IMG/VR virus record: IMGVR_UViG_3300027963_000098 | Location: 1-54,137 of that record | Direction: 5' to 3' (one strand) | Length of the DNA stretch: 54,137 nucleotides | Source: a virus | Shown: positions 19,156 through 25,774 of the stretch, in pieces | How positions within the stretch are numbered: position 1 is the first letter of the stretch | How the letters are laid out: each line of letters opens with the position of its first letter | Position numbers and translations under genes: made by a program | The notes under the pieces: generated by a model | What the model saw: the letters and a program-made list of their open reading frames with translations, nothing else | What the model was told of the DNA's origin: nothing | Databases searched by the model: none

Positions 19156-20958
19156 TTAGCATTCTCCGTAGCTATGTGCGTATCCGGCTTCACAGTTAAG
19201 GGGTAGTCCTTCCGCCCACTCAGGTGTCCACCGCATACATTTCTCTACGTACTTTTTTGCTTCTTCCGCTTCGTCTTCTGTAGCGACACACGCCACAGCG
19301 TCATGAACGGTAAGTACGACTTTGTACTTCTTGTTTATTTTCACCATCTGCTCGGCAATCACACAACGTGCTAGTGCTTGGCATAGGTTCTCTACTACCT
19401 TACCACCGTAGACCTTAGTTCGTCCATTGCGAGATTTGTATGTATACCCCTCTACCTCACTGCGCAGGTCGAAGTACTTGATGTGAAAGTCGTTAGGCAA
19501 CCGAAACCCGCGTGCGTCCATGCTCAGTGCTTGTGGTTGAACACCGACAGGGGCAACAGCCCCTTGAATCATTGCATCAAGGCAACGGCCCGCCTGTCTC
19601 CATAACTCTGGGATTTTTGGGTATGTTTGGCGATACACCGTTATGATGCGCTGACACTCTTCAAGGGGGGTGTCCACCCCAAAGTTCTTCAGTTGAATCT
19701 TAAACTTTTCAGCACCCATGCCGTATCCAGCGCCAAGAATCGTAGTCTTGCCTACAAATCTTTCCTGCTTGGTAATTTCTTCTATTGGTTTGTTGTATAT
19801 GGCGGACGCCATTATCTTGTACACGTCTTCGCCGTTCTTAAACGCTTCGACTAAGTCAACCTGACCCGCCAGCCAAGCCAGCATCCGTGCTTCAATCTGA
19901 GAAGAGTCCGAGTCAATGATGACGTATCCATCCGGCGCGATGATTGCGTTCTTGAGGGTGTTCGTCCCACGTGAGGGGAGATTCTGCAGGTTGAGTTTGT
20001 CGTCCCCACCCCACCGACCTGTGTGTGCTGCGTAGTACCGCAGGGGGACAGGAAGTTTGCCGCGCTTGGCGATGCTGATGAACCGCTGCGTGCGGGTCTC
20101 TTCAAGTGTGGATTTAGTGCCTAACCGAGCTGCCGCTAATGTTTGTACAGTTTCGTCTTCGTGCTCAAGTAAAGCCTTGAAGCCTTCGTCGGTCTTGGCA
20201 AATGCCCACGTTTCCTTGCCGGTGGTGTTACTAATTTTACGAGGGGGGTCTACACCAATGGACTTCAATAACTCCGCAAATTTATCATTTGACATGAGCG
20301 TTTCGCGGTCTGCTTCTGCAGCCTCCAATAGTTTCGACTTTCTATCCCGCACCGCTTCGAGATGCTGCTCCAACAGTTCAACATCCAATTCCAACACTGG
20401 CTCCGAGAACATCTTGGTCGTGATACTGATAACTTGAAGTTCTTGTTCGGAGACCTGTGATAGATAGATGTTAAGGAGTTTGAATGTCAGCTCGGTATCA
20501 TTCTTACAATACTCACCGTATTGCTTTAAGTCTTCTACCAGAAAGTCTTTGCGGTGCTTACCGAGCGCATCCAGAACTTCCGTGCCTTTGATGCCAAGTC
20601 CATGTCGCTCAGCCAATTTCTTAAGACTATTACCCTGTTCCAATCCATCCACTGCTCTAGCAATAGCAAGAGTATCAACCCACATGTAAGGGCGAATGCC
20701 CAACCGCCAAGTGAGGATAGCAGCATCAAAAGGAGCATTATGGGCCACAGCAATAGATTCAGCCCAATCAAAAGCAGCAAGAAAGTTTTTTGTTTCTTGT
20801 AGGTTACCTGAGAACCACTCGGCTTCTTCATCATTTACTTTAACTCCTACTCCGATTATTTCAAATTGGTCTGACCGTACGTATTCTTCGGTCGTTACTT
20901 TTGATAACGAAAACTCGCGTGAGTAATACGTTTCAAAGTCTATGGTTATGAACTGCAT
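19156..20958 (-). CDS. Family A DNA polymerase with 3'-5' exonuclease
   Basis: A 600-residue replicative polymerase. Exonuclease motifs: Exo I DFETY (D7, E9), Exo II HNAPFD (D78), Exo III YCKNDTE (D154). Polymerase motifs: A DSSQIEAR (D351), B around FVGKTTILGAGYGMG (O-helix variant KTTILGAGYG), C LTVHDA (H552, D553). No 5'-3' exonuclease domain is present, as is usual for T7-like enzymes. It would extend primers laid by the 12153-14987 primase. The start overlaps the previous stop by one base. At 600 residues it is compact but all catalytic residues are intact. Confidence 0.93.
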   Translation of the reverse strand: MQFITIDFETYYSREFSLSKVTTEEYVRSDQFEIIGVGVKVNDEEAEWFSGNLQETKNFLAAFDWAESIAVAHNAPFDAAILTWRLGIRPYMWVDTLAIARAVDGLEQGNSLKKLAERHGLGIKGTEVLDALGKHRKDFLVEDLKQYGEYCKNDTELTFKLLNIYLSQVSEQELQVISITTKMFSEPVLELDVELLEQHLEAVRDRKSKLLEAAEADRETLMSNDKFAELLKSIGVDPPRKISNTTGKETWAFAKTDEGFKALLEHEDETVQTLAAARLGTKSTLEETRTQRFISIAKRGKLPVPLRYYAAHTGRWGGDDKLNLQNLPSRGTNTLKNAIIAPDGYVIIDSDSSQIEARMLAWLAGQVDLVEAFKNGEDVYKIMASAIYNKPIEEITKQERFVGKTTILGAGYGMGAEKFKIQLKNFGVDTPLEECQRIITVYRQTYPKIPELWRQAGRCLDAMIQGAVAPVGVQPQALSMDARGFRLPNDFHIKYFDLRSEVEGYTYKSRNGRTKVYGGKVVENLCQALARCVIAEQMVKINKKYKVVLTVHDAVACVATEDEAEEAKKYVEKCMRWTPEWAEGLPLNCEAGYAHSYGEC

Positions 20959-21224
20959 TAGTAATCCCCACTCAGCAGTAAACTCAAGATTCGTTCTCGA
21001 GTGTATCTGAGGTCCAACCTACGGCACTTGCGCCCGATAGCCCAGCGTTCACAAAACGTATACGCACCGAAAGAAGCCAGCCCTAACCAAGCGGATTCCT
21101 TGCGGTCCCACATACCCTCTCTGTGCTTGGAGAACAGTTCTGGATGTGTGTCTATTCTGTTCAACAGAATCTTTACTTCGTCTGCCGATAGGACGTACAG
21201 AATGTTGTCAAGTAGATTCGACAT
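20958..21224 (-). CDS. Hypothetical protein upstream of polymerase
   Basis: An 88-residue protein starting MSNLLDNIL. This ATG lies 10 bases after GGAG and is preferred over a TTG nine bases upstream. The sequence is mixed, with SADEVKILLNRIDTHPELF and a conserved-looking WDRKESAWLGLASF segment followed by a basic stretch (RKCRRLDLR). No known domain is recognised. It overlaps DUF3310 by 17 bases and the polymerase by one, so it is tightly coupled within the replication operon. Confidence 0.7.
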   Translation of the reverse strand: MSNLLDNILYVLSADEVKILLNRIDTHPELFSKHREGMWDRKESAWLGLASFGAYTFCERWAIGRKCRRLDLRYTRERILSLLLSGDY

Positions 21225-21465
21225 TTTTGGCAATCTCCGCTTCTATGTTGGTGATAAGTTTGTCGAGGTACCAACGACTCTTACGCAGGTCGTTAACGCC
21301 ACCTTTCTTCTTCCACCGCCACAGATACTTAATAGAGTTGCCAACGCATACCGCTTCTAGACCTTCAAGCCCGTGAGTCGCCGCTGCGATTGCGTCGATA
21401 CATTCAATTTTGAAAGGGCTTTGGTAATGCTCGGGGTGGTCTACGGTATCAGTAGGTGTGCTCAT
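21208..21465 (-). CDS. DUF3310 protein (phage nucleotide kinase-like)
   Basis: An 85-residue protein with the DUF3310 signature: HPEHYQSPFKIECIDAI at the start, then GNSIKYLWRWKKKGG and DLRKSRWYLDKLI. DUF3310 proteins are very common in phages and sometimes annotated as nucleotide kinases, although their activity is not established. Starts behind GGAG with 9-base spacing. Overlaps both neighbours by 17 bases. Confidence 0.9.
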   Translation of the reverse strand: MSTPTDTVDHPEHYQSPFKIECIDAIAAATHGLEGLEAVCVGNSIKYLWRWKKKGGVNDLRKSRWYLDKLITNIEAEIAKNVEST

Positions 21466-21784
21466 CTTGGTATTCTCCGTTCCAAAATAAATCGTCTTCC
21501 AGTTCGCGTTGCCACTTCATGTCTTCAAGCATGTGGCGTGCTCTGGTTTTCTTTTCTTTTATTTTCTGTGCTGTTTCTTTGCGTACATACGGGGTCTTTA
21601 CTTTCGGTTCTTCTTGCTTAGGCTCCTCAATAGGTTTGACAGTATACCGTGTCAGTTCGGACTCTAGGACTTCCAGTGTGTTAAACCGGTTACCACAAGT
21701 TAGGCACACTCTACGCCTTCTTTGTTTGTCCTCAATCAAACGGGTGTCAACTACTTTGGTGTCACTTCCACATGCACACTTCAT
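21449..21784 (-). CDS. NrdR-like zinc-ribbon protein
   Basis: A 111-residue protein. The N-terminus MKCACGSDTKVVDTRLIEDK, then RRRRVCLTCGNRFNTLEVLE, reproduces the zinc ribbon of NrdR, the bacterial repressor of ribonucleotide reductase genes (CxC, VxDTR, RRRRxCxxCxxRFxTxE). The ATP-cone domain that follows in true NrdR is absent and replaced by a highly charged Lys/Glu-rich tail. The start at 21784 is fixed by an ATGA overlap with the HNH gene; an upstream in-frame Met is not used. It may bind NrdR-type operator boxes or just be a nucleic acid-binding ribbon. Role unproven. Confidence 0.75.
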   Translation of the reverse strand: MKCACGSDTKVVDTRLIEDKQRRRRVCLTCGNRFNTLEVLESELTRYTVKPIEEPKQEEPKVKTPYVRKETAQKIKEKKTRARHMLEDMKWQRELEDDLFWNGEYQDEHTY

Positions 21785-22110
21785 ATAGGTTCGTTTCTTT
21801 CTTCCCAATGATGAATCCGATGACAGTTAGCACAGAGAATAAGGCACTTCTCAATCTCCCTGTACGCAGCAGTGTAGTTATCATCTTGTACTAGTTTGTG
21901 TACTTTTCTTTTCTCGGGGTCATGTCGGTTTATGTGGTGGAAATCAATAATTGCTGGATGCGATGCACCGCATCTGGTGCAAGAAAGAGAAGCCTTATAG
22001 GCGTGCCATTCATCTCGTTTCTTTAACTTGTATTCTTTTACTTTCGCTTTAACCGTTTCTTTATTTTTTGCGTAGTGCTTTCTACTGGCGGAGCGTTTAG
22101 CCTCGGTCAT
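21781..22110 (-). CDS. HNH endonuclease with zinc knuckle
   Basis: A 109-residue protein with a basic N-terminal helix (KNKETVKAKVKEYKLKKRDE) and an HNH domain: CTRCGASHPAIIDFHHI, then CLILCANCHRIHHWEE. The paired CxxC motifs bind structural zinc and the DFHH plus CHRIHH residues form the active site. It is probably a homing-type or packaging/recombination nuclease. Its stop overlaps the start of the NrdR-like gene (ATGA). Confidence 0.88.
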   Translation of the reverse strand: MTEAKRSASRKHYAKNKETVKAKVKEYKLKKRDEWHAYKASLSCTRCGASHPAIIDFHHINRHDPEKRKVHKLVQDDNYTAAYREIEKCLILCANCHRIHHWEERNEPI

Positions 22111-22265
22111 GACTTTTTTACTTGCACAGGAAAGCAGTAGTAATCGCCGGGGTGGACATTTTCATACCAAATTTTTAATTCTTGGCACTGCTCTAATGTT
22201 TCTAGCGTTTCTACATACATCCAGTGCCCACTGCTAAATAACAATAGATTAAACCAGATGTACAT
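22107..22265 (-). CDS. Small protein with hydrophobic N-terminus
   Basis: A 52-residue protein, MYIWFNLLLFSSGHWMYVET at the start, behind AGGAGCC six bases ahead of ATG. The first 12 residues look like a short signal sequence or membrane anchor. The rest includes TLEQCQELKIWYEN and a PGDYYCF segment with two cysteines that could form a disulphide if exported. The TGA overlaps the HNH start (ATGA). Function unknown. Confidence 0.65.
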   Translation of the reverse strand: MYIWFNLLLFSSGHWMYVETLETLEQCQELKIWYENVHPGDYYCFPVQVKKS

Positions 22266-22273
22266 GATGGCTC

Positions 22274-22456
22274 CTATTTTTTCACTAGAACTTCTAATGC
22301 TTGGATAGTGGCCTCTAGCTTTGCAATGTAGCGGTCTTTTTCTTTTATCTGTTCCTCGTACTTCTCAAAGAAACGGCTGCGCTGCTCGTGTTCACGGTTC
22401 ATCAACCGAATAAGTTCTTGGCTGATGTCAAACTGCTTCTGCATAAAATCACTCAT
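22274..22456 (-). CDS. Short coiled-coil protein
   Basis: A 60-residue protein, MSDFMQKQFDISQELIRLMN at the start, predicted helical over nearly its full length, with heptads in EKYEEQIKEKDRYIAKLEAT. The start is set by ATGA overlap with the 39-residue membrane protein upstream. No known domain. Confidence 0.65.
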   Translation of the reverse strand: MSDFMQKQFDISQELIRLMNREHEQRSRFFEKYEEQIKEKDRYIAKLEATIQALEVLVKK

Positions 22457-22572
22457 GATAGCCATCCCCATAGTGCGTAAAGAATACCAGCTAAAGGTAG
22501 GGCTAATCCTACAGCCATACCAAGTAAACCAAACCCAAGCCAGACATCAAAAACTACTTCTTTCACTTTCAT
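22453..22572 (-). CDS. 39-residue single-span membrane peptide
   Basis: MKVKEVVFDVWLGFGLLGMA followed by VGLALPLAGILYALWGWLS: a basic start and one hydrophobic span of about 25 residues. Start and stop each overlap the neighbouring gene in an ATGA, which is strong support for so short a gene. It could act on the host membrane. It lies far from the lysis-type gene in the structural arm. Confidence 0.65.
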   Translation of the reverse strand: MKVKEVVFDVWLGFGLLGMAVGLALPLAGILYALWGWLS

Positions 22573-22751
22573 GCGTCCTCCGGCTGTCCCATTTCTAGAA
22601 TCTGCATTTTAGCCAACTCAAGCGCCCAAAGAATATCTGGACCTCTGGTAATAGTGGAGTGCAGTGATAGTTCGCCATACTCATCGAAACAAATAATTAT
22701 TACATCTTCCGCCGTTTGTGCCTCGGCAAGGGCGTATTCAACTTTGCTCAT
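22569..22751 (-). CDS. Small hypothetical acidic protein
   Basis: A 60-residue protein starting MSKVEYALAEAQTAEDVIII. An alternating pattern in VIIICFDEYGELSLHST suggests beta strands followed by a helix (ILWALELAKMQILEM). The start at 22751 overlaps the end of the upstream gene by 14 bases; an in-frame Met six codons upstream lacks a ribosome site. No recognised family. Confidence 0.65.
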   Translation of the reverse strand: MSKVEYALAEAQTAEDVIIICFDEYGELSLHSTITRGPDILWALELAKMQILEMGQPEDA

Positions 22752-22902
22752 TTCGATGCTTCTCCACAAACTGTTCCATACGCCAAATAAGTTCTTCCTT
22801 CATCCAGTCACATGCAGCGTCCCAGATGTCGTTAGGGTTGTGTGTCTTGCCACTATTCTCAAACCACCACTGCTCAAATGCCTTCCGGCGGCTCTCGTTC
22901 AT
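22738..22902 (-). CDS. Small hypothetical protein, Trp-rich
   Basis: A 54-residue protein, MNESRRKAFEQWWFENSGKT at the start, then WDAACDWMKEELIWRMEQFV. Behind GGAGG with seven-base spacing. Six tryptophans and the FEQWWFE motif match a short protein type common in phage early regions. Function unknown. Overlaps both neighbours. Confidence 0.7.
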   Translation of the reverse strand: MNESRRKAFEQWWFENSGKTHNPNDIWDAACDWMKEELIWRMEQFVEKHRNEQS

Positions 22903-23047
22903 GGTCTTCCTCCATTAGTTTAATGGCGTCGTTCAGTATTGCGTTGAACCCACGCTCCATCAAATACTGACGGCCTTCCTCATCAACATCAAGACTCACA
23001 ATCAAGCCACTGTCGGTTTCAAGACAACTAATAACATCAAACTTCAT
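22874..23047 (-). CDS. Small hypothetical protein
   Basis: A 57-residue protein, MKFDVISCLETDSGLIVSLD at the start, ending REPPEGI. GGGGAAG lies just upstream, within the end of the previous gene. Two predicted strands and a helix (NAILNDAIKLMEEDHE). Its 3' end overlaps the next gene by 29 bases, which carries that gene's GGAGG site. Confidence 0.65.
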   Translation of the reverse strand: MKFDVISCLETDSGLIVSLDVDEEGRQYLMERGFNAILNDAIKLMEEDHEREPPEGI

Positions 23048-23267
23048 CTTCCCCTCCTTCGATGAGGTCCTTCAAACCCTTCGCCTTTTCTTCACCAGCA
23101 AAGTACTCAAATATAACCCACAGTGCCTGTTTAAGTTTTTCGTTCCATTCAACATCGTCTGGGTGCAAAGAAGTAAAGTCACTGTAAGTGTACAAAATAT
23201 GGTCTTCTAAAGTTTTAACCATAATCAAATCAAACGCATCATCATCTATTTCAACAGTTACTTTCAT
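23037..23267 (-). CDS. Small hypothetical protein (MKVTVEID type)
   Basis: A 76-residue protein, MKVTVEIDDDAFDLIMVKTL at the start, then SLHPDDVEWNEKLKQALWVI. The second ATG (23267) is chosen because AAGGAG lies seven bases ahead of it, whereas the first ATG is only one base away from it. The beginning (two strands and a D/E-rich turn) is typical of a widespread small phage protein of unknown role. Confidence 0.7.
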   Translation of the reverse strand: MKVTVEIDDDAFDLIMVKTLEDHILYTYSDFTSLHPDDVEWNEKLKQALWVIFEYFAGEEKAKGLKDLIEGGEDEV

Positions 23268-23424
23268 CTTCATTCTCCTTAGTTGGTTCTTTCCATCTGG
23301 CACGTTCTGCAGCGGCGACCAGATTAGCAAAGCGTTCAAGTGCTTCTATGTAAATGCCATCACGGGCTTCTGACGTTGCTAAATGGCACTCAACAGCCAT
23401 GCGGATGATGTCATCGCGGTTCAT
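23251..23424 (-). CDS. Small hypothetical protein (MNRDDIIRMA type)
   Basis: A 57-residue helical protein, MNRDDIIRMAVECHLATSEA at the start and LERFANLVAAAERARW near the end. This is a frequently seen phage early protein of unknown function. ATGA overlap with the upstream gene fixes the start. Its 3' end contains the AAGGAG of the next gene. Confidence 0.75.
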   Translation of the reverse strand: MNRDDIIRMAVECHLATSEARDGIYIEALERFANLVAAAERARWKEPTKENEDESNC

Positions 23425-23627
23425 TCTTCAACTCCGAAATGCTCAAACAACTTTTGTTTAATATCAACAAAATCCCCGCATCCATTATTGATAGAAACTT
23501 CAACGCATTCCTTCACAATCAACTCGGCGAACTTTGCAGGATTACAACCAGCAGGTGTAATAAACCCAGTCTTGTCAGTATAATAAAATCCAGCCTGTTC
23601 AGAAAGTTCTTTAATTCGTTCGTTCAT
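23421..23627 (-). CDS. Small hypothetical protein (MNERIKELSEQAG type)
   Basis: A 68-residue protein, MNERIKELSEQAGFYYTDKT, then AKFAELIVKECVEV and a C-terminal helix. Together with the preceding type it belongs to a pair often adjacent in phages of Gram-negative hosts. AAGGAGTTGAACT-ATG precedes it. It is the first gene after the tRNA on this strand. Confidence 0.78.
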   Translation of the reverse strand: MNERIKELSEQAGFYYTDKTGFITPAGCNPAKFAELIVKECVEVSINNGCGDFVDIKQKLFEHFGVEE

Positions 23628-23639
23628 AGTTCAACTCCT

Positions 23640-23728
23640 TGGTGCCAGAGGCCGGAATCGAACCGGCACAACCTGTTATGGTCGGCAGATTTTAAGTCTG
23701 CTGTGTCTACCGATTTCACCACTCTGGC
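23640..23728 (-). tRNA. tRNA-Leu (anticodon UAA)
   Basis: Read on the minus strand, GCCAGAG pairs with CTCTGGC as the acceptor stem, followed by an encoded CCA (23642-23640 plus preceding A). The anticodon arm is GCAGA-CTTAAAA-TCTGC, giving anticodon UAA for Leu. The T arm is GCCGG-TTCGATT-CCGGC. A long variable arm (class II tRNA) fits Leu. It is the only tRNA found, and lies in line with the leftward small-gene train, so it is probably processed out of that transcript. Confidence 0.95.
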
Positions 23729-23735
23729 CCACTAT

Positions 23736-24014
23736 TTATTTGCGGTTTAGCAACCCCTTTGAAACCTCGTAGAGTAGCTCATCCATATTAATTTCCTTAC
23801 CCTTAGAGACCCCCGCAATAAAGGCTTCGTTCTCTTCTGCCTCCAGCAGTCCCCACAATTCTTCAATGATGTCAGCGGAGTGTTCACACATCCCGCTTTG
23901 TTGCTCACGTAACAACTGGCAAAAATCCTTAAGATATTCAGCCATCTCCTCGGCGGGGATTCCATTGTCCGGACCTTCAACCGCATACTTTTCCCACTTG
24001 CTCATATCAATCAT
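23736..24014 (-). CDS. Hypothetical acidic helical protein
   Basis: A 92-residue protein, MIDMSKWEKYAVEGPDNGIP at the start. Start chosen because GAGGAG lies seven bases ahead; an ORF extension upstream is inside MazG. Mostly helical and acidic (EELWGLLEAEENEAF). It sits immediately upstream of the tRNA with 7 bases between. No known domain. Confidence 0.68.
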   Translation of the reverse strand: MIDMSKWEKYAVEGPDNGIPAEEMAEYLKDFCQLLREQQSGMCEHSADIIEELWGLLEAEENEAFIAGVSKGKEINMDELLYEVSKGLLNRK

Positions 24015-24015
24015 C

Positions 24016-24324
24016 TCAGTTCTCCTCTTTAACAAAAGCACCACCACTTATCACCTTGCCCTTGCGGTCCTTGATTTCGTTGTACGCATGGGCCAAGCAT
24101 TTAGTTACATCTAAGTTCCACATCTGGCAATAAATAATCAGACATACAATAACATCCCCTACACCATCTATCCTACCTTCGTGGTTGGCTTTTAACTCTG
24201 CACTTGCCAACTCACCAAGTTCTTCGACGGCTTTTAGCAACTGTGCCTGTGGTGTAGAGTACGCAGTGATATCTCGGGCGAACGCCCATTCGCGCACTCG
24301 CTGTTCTAGTTCCTCAAAGTTCAT
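24016..24324 (-). CDS. MazG-like nucleoside triphosphate pyrophosphohydrolase
   Basis: A 102-residue protein of the all-alpha NTP-pyrophosphatase superfamily. The metal-binding pattern is visible as KAVEELGELASAE (E34, E35, E38) followed by RIDGVGDVIVCLIIY (D53, D57). Such phage enzymes hydrolyse (d)NTPs, or were proposed to lower ppGpp, during infection. The start at 24324 is fixed by an ATGA overlap; longer in-frame starts are excluded by that coupling. Confidence 0.87.
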   Translation of the reverse strand: MNFEELEQRVREWAFARDITAYSTPQAQLLKAVEELGELASAELKANHEGRIDGVGDVIVCLIIYCQMWNLDVTKCLAHAYNEIKDRKGKVISGGAFVKEEN

Positions 24325-24548
24325 CGCGCCATCCTCGACTTTTCGCTCATCCAGTATCGCGGCCAAAGAAATACTTCCTTTTTAATGGCCCCGAGCACCT
24401 CTAACTCAATCTCACGCTTTTCCACACCGCCCGGCGCAACAAACACACCCTTCGCGGTGTAGTGCGGAAGCCAAGGCAGTCCTTTCAAATAGTACATGTA
24501 CGACCTGTCAGTTTCTGCGGTGGCGTTTGAGCCAAGTTTGTTTTTCAT
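24321..24548 (-). CDS. Hypothetical protein
   Basis: A 75-residue protein, MKNKLGSNATAETDRSYMYY, preceded by GGAGAATTAG-ATG. It contains several aromatic residues (YYLKGLPWLPHYTAKGVF) and ends SRMAR. Overlaps MazG by four bases. No family recognised. Confidence 0.62.
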   Translation of the reverse strand: MKNKLGSNATAETDRSYMYYLKGLPWLPHYTAKGVFVAPGGVEKREIELEVLGAIKKEVFLWPRYWMSEKSRMAR

Positions 24549-24895
24549 CTAATTCTCCAGTTTGTAATTTTTCTATTTGCGGAACTTAGGCAGGTTCCAT
24601 CTTCTTCATACAAAGTGCCTGTAACCACATCAGCATATACATGCCTTCGGCCTTCCTCGGTTGGTACGAGTATCTTGAAAACCCTAATCAATGAGTACCC
24701 CATACCATGCGTATATACACGTACGGTTTTCGGTCGTATCAGGAGTTTAGTTCTGGGCAGGTTCCAAAACCTATAGACTTCTATATCAAGAAGGCAGGGA
24801 GCCTCTGGACTTAATTTCCAGAGTCGCTCCCTTTTAGTCTTTTGCGTCCGCACACCAGATTTTTGTGTTGAATCGTTCTGCTTCGTATTGGTCAT
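24545..24895 (-). CDS. Hypothetical basic protein
   Basis: A 116-residue protein starting MTNTKQNDSTQKSG. This start is eight bases after GGAG and is preferred to a Met 31 codons upstream that lies deep in the neighbouring gene. The centre has strands with conserved-looking aromatic and basic residues (LLDIEVYRFWNLPRTKLLIR, VYTHGMGYSLIRVFKI). It overlaps the upstream frame by 62 bases, unusually long for this region. No family recognised. Confidence 0.58.
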   Translation of the reverse strand: MTNTKQNDSTQKSGVRTQKTKRERLWKLSPEAPCLLDIEVYRFWNLPRTKLLIRPKTVRVYTHGMGYSLIRVFKILVPTEEGRRHVYADVVTGTLYEEDGTCLSSANRKITNWRIR

Positions 24896-25073
24896 GCCAT
24901 TCTCTCCAAATAAACCCCTTGTGCAGTGGTTTTTCTGTTGATATGCACAAGTAGTGGAAGTCAATCTTCCAGACTGAGGGGTTTTCAAGATTTAGTCGTT
25001 TGAACCGACTATTCTCGATTTCTTGTTTTTCTACGCCCAAAGTTTTTGCAACGATTTCTACGGGACTATTCAT
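24834..25073 (-). CDS. Hypothetical protein, weakly supported
   Basis: A 79-residue frame, MNSPVEIVAKTLGVEKQEIE at the start, with aromatic-rich centre VWKIDFHYLCISTEKPLHKG. No clear Shine-Dalgarno precedes the ATG, although the AATTAG-ATG context equals that of the gene at 24548. It overlaps the following gene by 62 bases. It fills an otherwise empty stretch in a region with almost no gaps, which is the main reason to accept it. Confidence 0.5.
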   Translation of the reverse strand: MNSPVEIVAKTLGVEKQEIENSRFKRLNLENPSVWKIDFHYLCISTEKPLHKGFIWREWHDQYEAERFNTKIWCADAKD

Positions 25074-25110
25074 CTAATTTGAGGCTATCGTGAAGTGTAT
25101 GACCAGTTCC

Positions 25111-25302
25111 CTACGCTGCAACGTCAAGATGGTGGTTTGCCCAAGCACGAACCATACGAGCGTTAACAATCAACTCATTAACCATCTCACCAACATCTCG
25201 GTAGTTTCTAGTATTGCATGCGTCATGAATGTCTCGTTCGAGTTTCTCAATCTTCAGCAGGGGCATCGCATAGTCGAAGATGTCGTTTTGGTTTTGGCTC
25301 AT
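25111..25302 (-). CDS. Hypothetical small helical protein
   Basis: A 63-residue protein, MSQNQNDIFDYAMPLLKIEK, preceded by AAAGGACCAAAAC-ATG, a leader close to that of the portal gene. It is predicted helical (EMVNELIVNARMVRAWANHH). Its 5' end overlaps the VRR-NUC gene by 56 bases. No known family. Confidence 0.65.
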   Translation of the reverse strand: MSQNQNDIFDYAMPLLKIEKLERDIHDACNTRNYRDVGEMVNELIVNARMVRAWANHHLDVAA

Positions 25303-25693
25303 GTTTTGGTCCTTTGTTTCCTGTTAAGTGTATAAGTATTTGCTTCAACTCATCCAAGTTAGATTCTCGGATTACGAGGGAATAACCTCCTACCTCCTGT
25401 ATCTTCCGGAGTTCGCGTCGTTGTAGTTCTGTTGTTTTGTTGTCTCCCGCCTTACATTCAATACCGATAAACTTACCATTGCAGCAAGCAACTATATCGG
25501 GAATACCCGCCCTACCATACGTCCCCATCGCAGGGAAGAAATGATAAGCGCCATAGGATTCTAGTAATAAGACGACTTGTTTTTTAACCTTAGATTCGGG
25601 GGTAGCCAAACTAACCTCGGTGTCGTCACTACAGAACAATCTTACACTGGGTCTGCCCTCGGTGCTATTGTTTTTTCTTATAGGGGACATCAT
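25247..25693 (-). CDS. VRR-NUC domain nuclease
   Basis: Up to 148 residues. The nuclease core is visible from ESKVKKQVVLLLESYG to GIPDIVACCNGKFIGIECKA (D66, E79, K81 of the PD-(D/E)XK type) and TELQRRELRKIQEVGG (Q91). VRR-NUC enzymes act as structure-specific or single-strand nucleases in phage recombination. The start is uncertain. ATGATG at 25693 falls inside the 29-bp palindrome and has no ribosome site, while a TTG at codon 29 follows GAGG and would give the compact core. C-terminal tail is basic. Confidence 0.82.
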   Translation of the reverse strand: MMSPIRKNNSTEGRPSVRLFCSDDTEVSLATPESKVKKQVVLLLESYGAYHFFPAMGTYGRAGIPDIVACCNGKFIGIECKAGDNKTTELQRRELRKIQEVGGYSLVIRESNLDELKQILIHLTGNKGPKHEPKPKRHLRLCDAPAED

Positions 25694-25713
25694 GACGCCG
25701 TGTCAGTTTGTCC
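25685..25713. repeat. 29-bp palindrome, copy 1
   Basis: Left half GGACATCATGACG, spacer CCG, right half TGTCAGTTTGTCC. The right half matches the family consensus exactly; the left half differs at three positions. It overlaps the possible start codons of the VRR-NUC gene. On the minus strand TATAAG follows it, 18 bases beyond CTGACA. Copy 2 lies in the adjacent tandem unit. Confidence 0.85.
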
Positions 25714-25716
25714 CAA

Positions 25717-25740
25717 TAAAAAAGCCACCCGAAGGTGGCT
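25717..25740 (-). terminator. Intrinsic terminator, unit A of tandem pair
   Basis: Stem AGCCACC with GGTGGCT around a CGAA loop (+ strand), with an A-run at 25718-25723 that becomes a U-tract after the hairpin on the minus strand. On the minus strand the loop is the stable UUCG tetraloop. It lies between palindrome copies 2 and 1. Confidence 0.85.
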
Positions 25741-25744
25741 GGCC

Positions 25745-25773
25745 GGACATCATGACGCCATGTCAGATTGTCC
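25745..25773. repeat. 29-bp palindrome, copy 2
   Basis: Left half GGACATCATGACG, spacer CCA, right half TGTCAGATTGTCC. Differs from copy 1 at two bases only. It is part of an approximately 60-bp unit (palindrome plus terminator) that occurs twice in tandem. Confidence 0.85.
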
Positions 25774-25774
25774 C

